A stretch of 64,000 nucleotides of DNA from Stachybotrys elegans (taxonomy: Eukaryota; Ascomycota; Sordariomycetes; Hypocreales; Stachybotryaceae): NCBI GenBank assembly GCA_020746835.1, contig JAGPNK010000018.1:434001-498000 (forward strand), written 5' to 3'. This document shows, one piece after another, positions 59,927-64,000 of this stretch; position 1 is the first letter of the stretch; every line of letters starts with the position of its first letter. The notes below the pieces were generated by a model. The model was given only the letters and a program-made list of their open reading frames with translations. It searched no databases and had not been told where the DNA came from. The position numbers and the translations under genes are program-made.

Positions 59927-60908
59927 ATGAGCAGCCTCTCTCTAAGCCTAGGAGAGCGGCAAGTCTCACCACTCGCGCAGGATCTTCTGCTCATGGCGCT
60001 CCTACTGACATGCTTCACCACAGCACCTTGGCCAGGCTGTCGACGCTGCGAAAACACACCGATTGACGGAAAACAAGCGTCGCTACCGAGCTCGCCGAAA
60101 AGAGTATGTCTCGGATCTCGAAAGAAGGCTTGCAGAAGCGCGAGAGCAAGGGATCAAGGCAACAGTAGAGGTCCAGCTGGAGGCACGCAGGGTCATCGTG
60201 GAAAATGGACGACTCCGGGATCTCCTTCTATTAGCTGGGTTCAGCGATGAAGATGTCAATGTATGGACCACATGCGGACAAGGTGTGAATGGCGGCGATG
60301 GAGCATATCATAATCGGAGGCGAGATGTTGAGCGCAGGGCCACACTATGTGCGACATTGACGGCGGACAGCAGTATAGTAGCGACAGAGCGGGTCAAGAC
60401 ATGTTCACCAGACAATACGGAGGAGAACGCAGCCTGGTGCGGATCTAAAGATACAGCAGTGAGCTCCGATGACTCTCGGAACGAAGAGCTGATGGCTGCT
60501 CATTCGGAGCCTCTCAACTATCCGCTATCAAAGACAACTCCAGCCGTCTGTTCGCCACCCGCCACGGACCAGACTTCTTCAACGGGGGATTCCAGTAGTG
60601 ACACGATTCACAAGAAAGAATTAGTGCCATGCAAACTGCTCTCGCTTCTAGCTGAGAATCCTGCAGCAGACATCACCCAGGTTCCAGTCCCTCCGGACCC
60701 CGTTGAGCCTCCACATGACGAACCAAACCATGACGGAAATGTCGAATGCGGAAAGGCATACCAGATGCTCATCAGCTACGCGACATGTGAAGAGAAAATG
60801 GACATTGTTGCTCGCACATTGGAGGGCGGTTGCACCAAAATTGGAAAAGGGGGCTGCGCTGTCAAGAAGACGGATATCTGGCAGGCACTGGATCACATGT
60901 GTGGGTGA
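59927..60908 (+). CDS. bZIP transcription factor
   Basis: The DNA-binding region is certain: AAKTHRLTENKRRYRARRKEY carries the bZIP N-x7-R pattern, followed by a short leucine-zipper-like helix (VSDLERRLAEAREQG) and a second helix to residue 75. The C-terminal block (ECGKAYQMLISYATCEEKMD, then GGCAVKKTDIWQALDHMCG) matches the conserved tail of many Sordariomycete bZIPs. The main exon starts at 60024, after the acceptor TTCACCACAG. The first exon is weak: 59927-59962 (MSSLSLSLGERQ) fits in phase and gives a 61-bp intron, but with a poor GTCTCA donor. With it the protein is 306 aa. The gene is several kb outside the PKS cluster, so no link is claimed. Confidence 0.75.
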
Positions 60909-61572
60909 GGCCTCGATGTAATGCATGGCAGACATGTTGCGTGTCCCGGGTATGGAATTATTCTGATAATTACGATGTGGCTGTCAGGGCAGCACTGCAT
61001 GACCCAACCCACGGCAAGCTTGGCCTACCTCGGCCCTAGCTTAGGTACATATGTATGTTTACAGGGAATAAAACCACAGCCAGGTTGTCATATCAAAGGG
61101 GCAGCTTGGGTTGAGGAATGGTATGCGGTCTTGTGTAAGGATTTCGTCACAGCATTACGGATCCGCTACGCTCAGCAATGTGACGAGAAATTTCGTAGAT
61201 GGAAGGTTCCAACACAGCGGCGCGCGCCGGGGCTTCTTCCAGAGCACGGGTGTGGATTGTTGACGTCTAGGACCAGCCACAGAGGCTTGCTAGTCAAAGG
61301 CTATTGCGCATGGAGATGAGCTGGCTGAACTAGTATGCCATGGAGACCCTACGGACCCATTGTCGTCTGGCCAATCAAAGCCTGCCTGTCCGTCCATCAT
61401 GGCCTCGATATTCCTGTATAATAAGAGAGATGCAAGACTGCATGGAATCAAATTGTGAGTCCAGGTCAAGCAGCACACTCATATACGAGTCCGGGTCCTT
61501 ATTTCCCATTACAACTTGGTCTAGACAAATCAGTTCAGATTTGAACCACCTCCATTGCCTCTCTCATCAACG
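60909..61572. other. Intergenic
   Basis: Between bZIP and chromate transporter genes, same strand. ORFs at 60921-61319 have no motifs. Confidence 0.4.
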
Positions 61573-63215
61573 ATGGCCGAGCCCTCATCACCAGAGCGGG
61601 TTGTCATAAGGTCGCATGGCGAGAAGCAAGACGAAGAGTCACAACGAGTGCACTCCATACAGAATGAGTCGACACCGGACCACTGCCATACTCCCTCGAC
61701 AATAGACGAGCATGGCCTCGAAGACAACTCTCAGGTCCCCAGGATGTCGTACTTGAAGCTCTTTTGGTTCTTCTTCTCCAACTTTGGTCTCTTCGCCTGG
61801 GGTGGCCCCATGGCCCAGATCGCTCTGATCAAAGACAAGCTTGTGATCCAGGACAAGTGGATCACCCTCGCTCGCTTTCAGCGCGTCTTCTCCGTCTACC
61901 AGATCCTTCCTGGGCCCGAGGCTGCCGAACTGTGCATGTTCTTCGGTTGTCTGTCTGCGGGGAGGATAGGTGGCCTTATCGCGGGCATGGCATTCATCTT
62001 GCCAGGCTTTGCGTTGATGCTGCTGTCCAGCTATCTCTATACCCTGGCGGGCTTCCATAATAAATACTTCAATGCTTCCTTTCGAGCTTTACAGCCCATC
62101 GTTGCGGCTATGGTATGGACAAGCACCACCAATATTTCCAATCGCCTGATTCTAACGTTGACGATTAGATCTTGAGAGCTACCCATAAGATAGGCGACCA
62201 TTGCTTCAGAAAGCATGGCACGGGAAATGTCGACCCGTTTCTCGTGATTGCAGCCATTTGTACGGCAGTGAACAGCGCACTTCGCATAAACATGTTAGTA
62301 TCTACAAATATTTTATTGCTGAATTCAACATGCTAACTCCATAACCCCTTGTAGCTTTATTTCGCTAACCCTCTACGGTATCATCTACATGTTCATCGCC
62401 CGGCGTCTTTGGGTCCCGGCCGCCGCACTCTTTATCTTGCAATATGTTGGCTATGCAATTTACGTCGTGTTTCGTGGCGTACCACCACCTGTCGCACTTG
62501 CTCTTGGTATTGCTAAGACACCATCGCTAATCAACCTCTTCGTTCTGGGCCTCGTGGCAGGCTTGCTGTCGTTCGGTGGCGCGTATACCGCCATTCCATT
62601 CGTCCAGGTGGAGGCCGTCCTCCTGGGAGCATGGCTCCCGCAGAGCGTGTTCATCGATGGCCTTGCTATTGGAAATATATTGCCGGCACCATTTGTCATA
62701 TTCGTAACCTTTGTCGGTTTCCAGGGTGCATATCTGGATGGGTCGATTGGTAACGCTTTTGCCGGCGCTATCATCATAACTCTCGGCATGTTCTTCCCCT
62801 GTTTTGTATTCACGATTCTCGGGCATAGTTTGCTGGAGAAGCTGGTTCGCAACAAGGTAAGTAGGGTTCATATCCTAATGTCCCGATCTCCACTCTCCGT
62901 CCGAAATTACAAGCAGCTCTCGCTCACCGCATCACGCAGTTCCTTGCTAGCTTCTTCGACGGTCTATGCGGCTCTGTTGTTGGCTTCATAGCCATTACCG
63001 CTGCACAGATCCTCAAGTTCAGCGTGGCGGGCTCTAGGGAGAGGATAAACGACAAGAGTATTGCGGCCGCGGTAGACGCAACCTTACAGGTCGGTCCCGC
63101 AGCGGTTCTATACATGCTGGCCCTGGCCGTCCTGTATAAGTTTACTAACAAGTACACCTCGTTCTTGTTGATGGTTGTGGGTGCCGTTGCTGGGCAATTC
63201 ATTTTTGTTGATTAG
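61573..63215 (+). CDS. chrA-like: Chromate ion transporter (CHR family, long form)
   Basis: Four exons (61573-62112, 62169-62293, 62355-62856, 62940-63215) close at 480 aa. A hydrophilic tail of about 55 residues precedes two homologous CHR domains. Domain 1 has LKLFWFFFSNFGLFAWGGPMAQIALI and YQILPGPEAAELCMFFG. Domain 2 has LFVLGLVAGLLSFGGAYTAIPFV and FIDGLAIGNILPAPFVIFVTFVG. The paired FGGP/FGGA and LPGPEA/LPAPF motifs are the family signature. About ten TM helices in total; plasma membrane is likely. Bacterial ChrA expels chromate. Fungal forms are less studied, and some restrict sulfate or chromate handling differently. The doubled length is typical of the long-chain subfamily. Confidence 0.92.
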
Positions 63216-64000
63216 ATGCCCCCAGATACGGAAATCCCGACCTACGATTAGCAGGCTGGCTCGATATGTGTACGTACCGTTCGTCGGCGTGTGTTCTGAC
63301 GACTAGATAACTCATCATGTATCTTTCTATAGATTTAGGATACTAGTCCTTCTTTCCAAGCAAAAATACTAGAGCTGAAATATTACGGGATTTTCGCAGA
63401 CTCAATTCGTGCAGATTCACGCACAAAAATGTTTTGTACGCCTTACCGGTGTTAAGAATATCCCGGATGACACTTATCGTAGCTGCCAGTGTATACAAAT
63501 TCTGTCATAGTGCTGACACACCCATTCGATAAGCATCTTCGTGGACAAGGAGGGTGCTCTGGGAGCCCGCAAGGCTGGTAAGAAGCGACAGTTGTGAGCC
63601 CATGCAGGAGGGTCGCAGACTGGGATTTCAGCCAATAGAAATGCCACAGAAATAGGCGACCTTCCTTCCTGGTACTTAGAGTTACATTATGTGATATCCG
63701 ATATCACACCCTCGTCGAGTCTGTGGTGGTTGCCTTTTACTTTGTACCAACCAACATTCAGGGGTAAAAAGGTCAAATACAAGCCTGCTCCCAAGGGGTC
63801 ATCTGGTGCGGGGTCTCCTTACCTTCTCTCCATTACTTTCGTCACTGACTTGCTGGGCACTGAGCCATCAAATAATAGCGTGGCGAAAAACCGCTGAAAC
63901 TTGGTACGTGGTGATGGTTGAGCTGCTTCCGTCTTCTTTGCATCCCTTCCTTTAACCCCCCTTTTCCGTCTTCTTGAATGCTAATCACGTCCAGGAACTC
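63216..64000. other. 3' flank to end of window
   Basis: No gene is supported. A gene may begin beyond the right edge. Confidence 0.4.

Noticed and set aside
59927..63215. bZIP factor and chromate transporter as members of the PKS cluster
   Set aside because: They lie beyond the right-hand repeat and a DUF3176 gene, and nothing in sequence ties them to the polyketide genes.

Overview
The window is nuclear DNA of a filamentous ascomycete, most likely a Sordariomycete. The evidence is many short introns (about 41-83 bp) with GTRNGY donors and CTRAY-like branch sites, Zn2Cys6 and bZIP regulators, a reducing polyketide synthase with a separate enoyl reductase, NACHT-type receptors, and uncharacterised families typical of fungi (DUF6590, DUF6594, DUF3176, DUF7587-like). 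Species cannot be fixed from the sequence. All splice models below were built by eye; each multi-exon model was checked for reading-frame closure and for family motifs across its joins.

Layout. 1-17 kb holds scattered housekeeping and metabolic genes: an acidic poly-Q protein, a DUF7587-like protein, a polytopic membrane protein, an Atl1-type alkyltransferase-like protein, a SnoaL-like double-domain protein, an SDR, a small PMP3-like membrane protein and a secreted SGNH esterase with a 10-nt microexon. 17.5-23.7 kb is the most interesting accessory block. Three neighbouring genes share one amyloid-type sigma motif: a SesA-domain protein (motif at the C-terminus), a stand-alone NACHT_N-domain protein (C-terminus), and an NLR of NACHT, ankyrin repeats and ZZ finger (motif at the N-terminus, on its own small exon). 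This is the layout expected of a receptor that templates its effectors into amyloid to trigger cell death. A broken helical ORF, a P450, a caspase-like/DUF6590 protein and a DUF6594 membrane protein follow to 32.4 kb. An intron-containing tRNA-His, a secreted M28 aminopeptidase and an unrecognised protein fill 32.9-37.7 kb.

38.8-56.0 kb is a compact polyketide gene cluster: P450, Zn2Cys6 regulator, MFS exporter, intronless PKS (KS-AT-DH-MT-KR-ACP) and a divergently transcribed LovC-type enoyl reductase. The PKS ends about 35 residues into an NRPS condensation domain, so it is the stump of a PKS-NRPS. The regulator carries a one-base frameshift. A roughly 130-bp dispersed repeat lies on both sides of the cluster in the same orientation, and the PKS/reductase promoter holds three 17-bp tandem repeats. 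56.4-64 kb contains a DUF3176 membrane protein, a Cys-rich secreted-protein gene with a stop codon in its signal peptide, a bZIP factor and a CHR-family chromate transporter.
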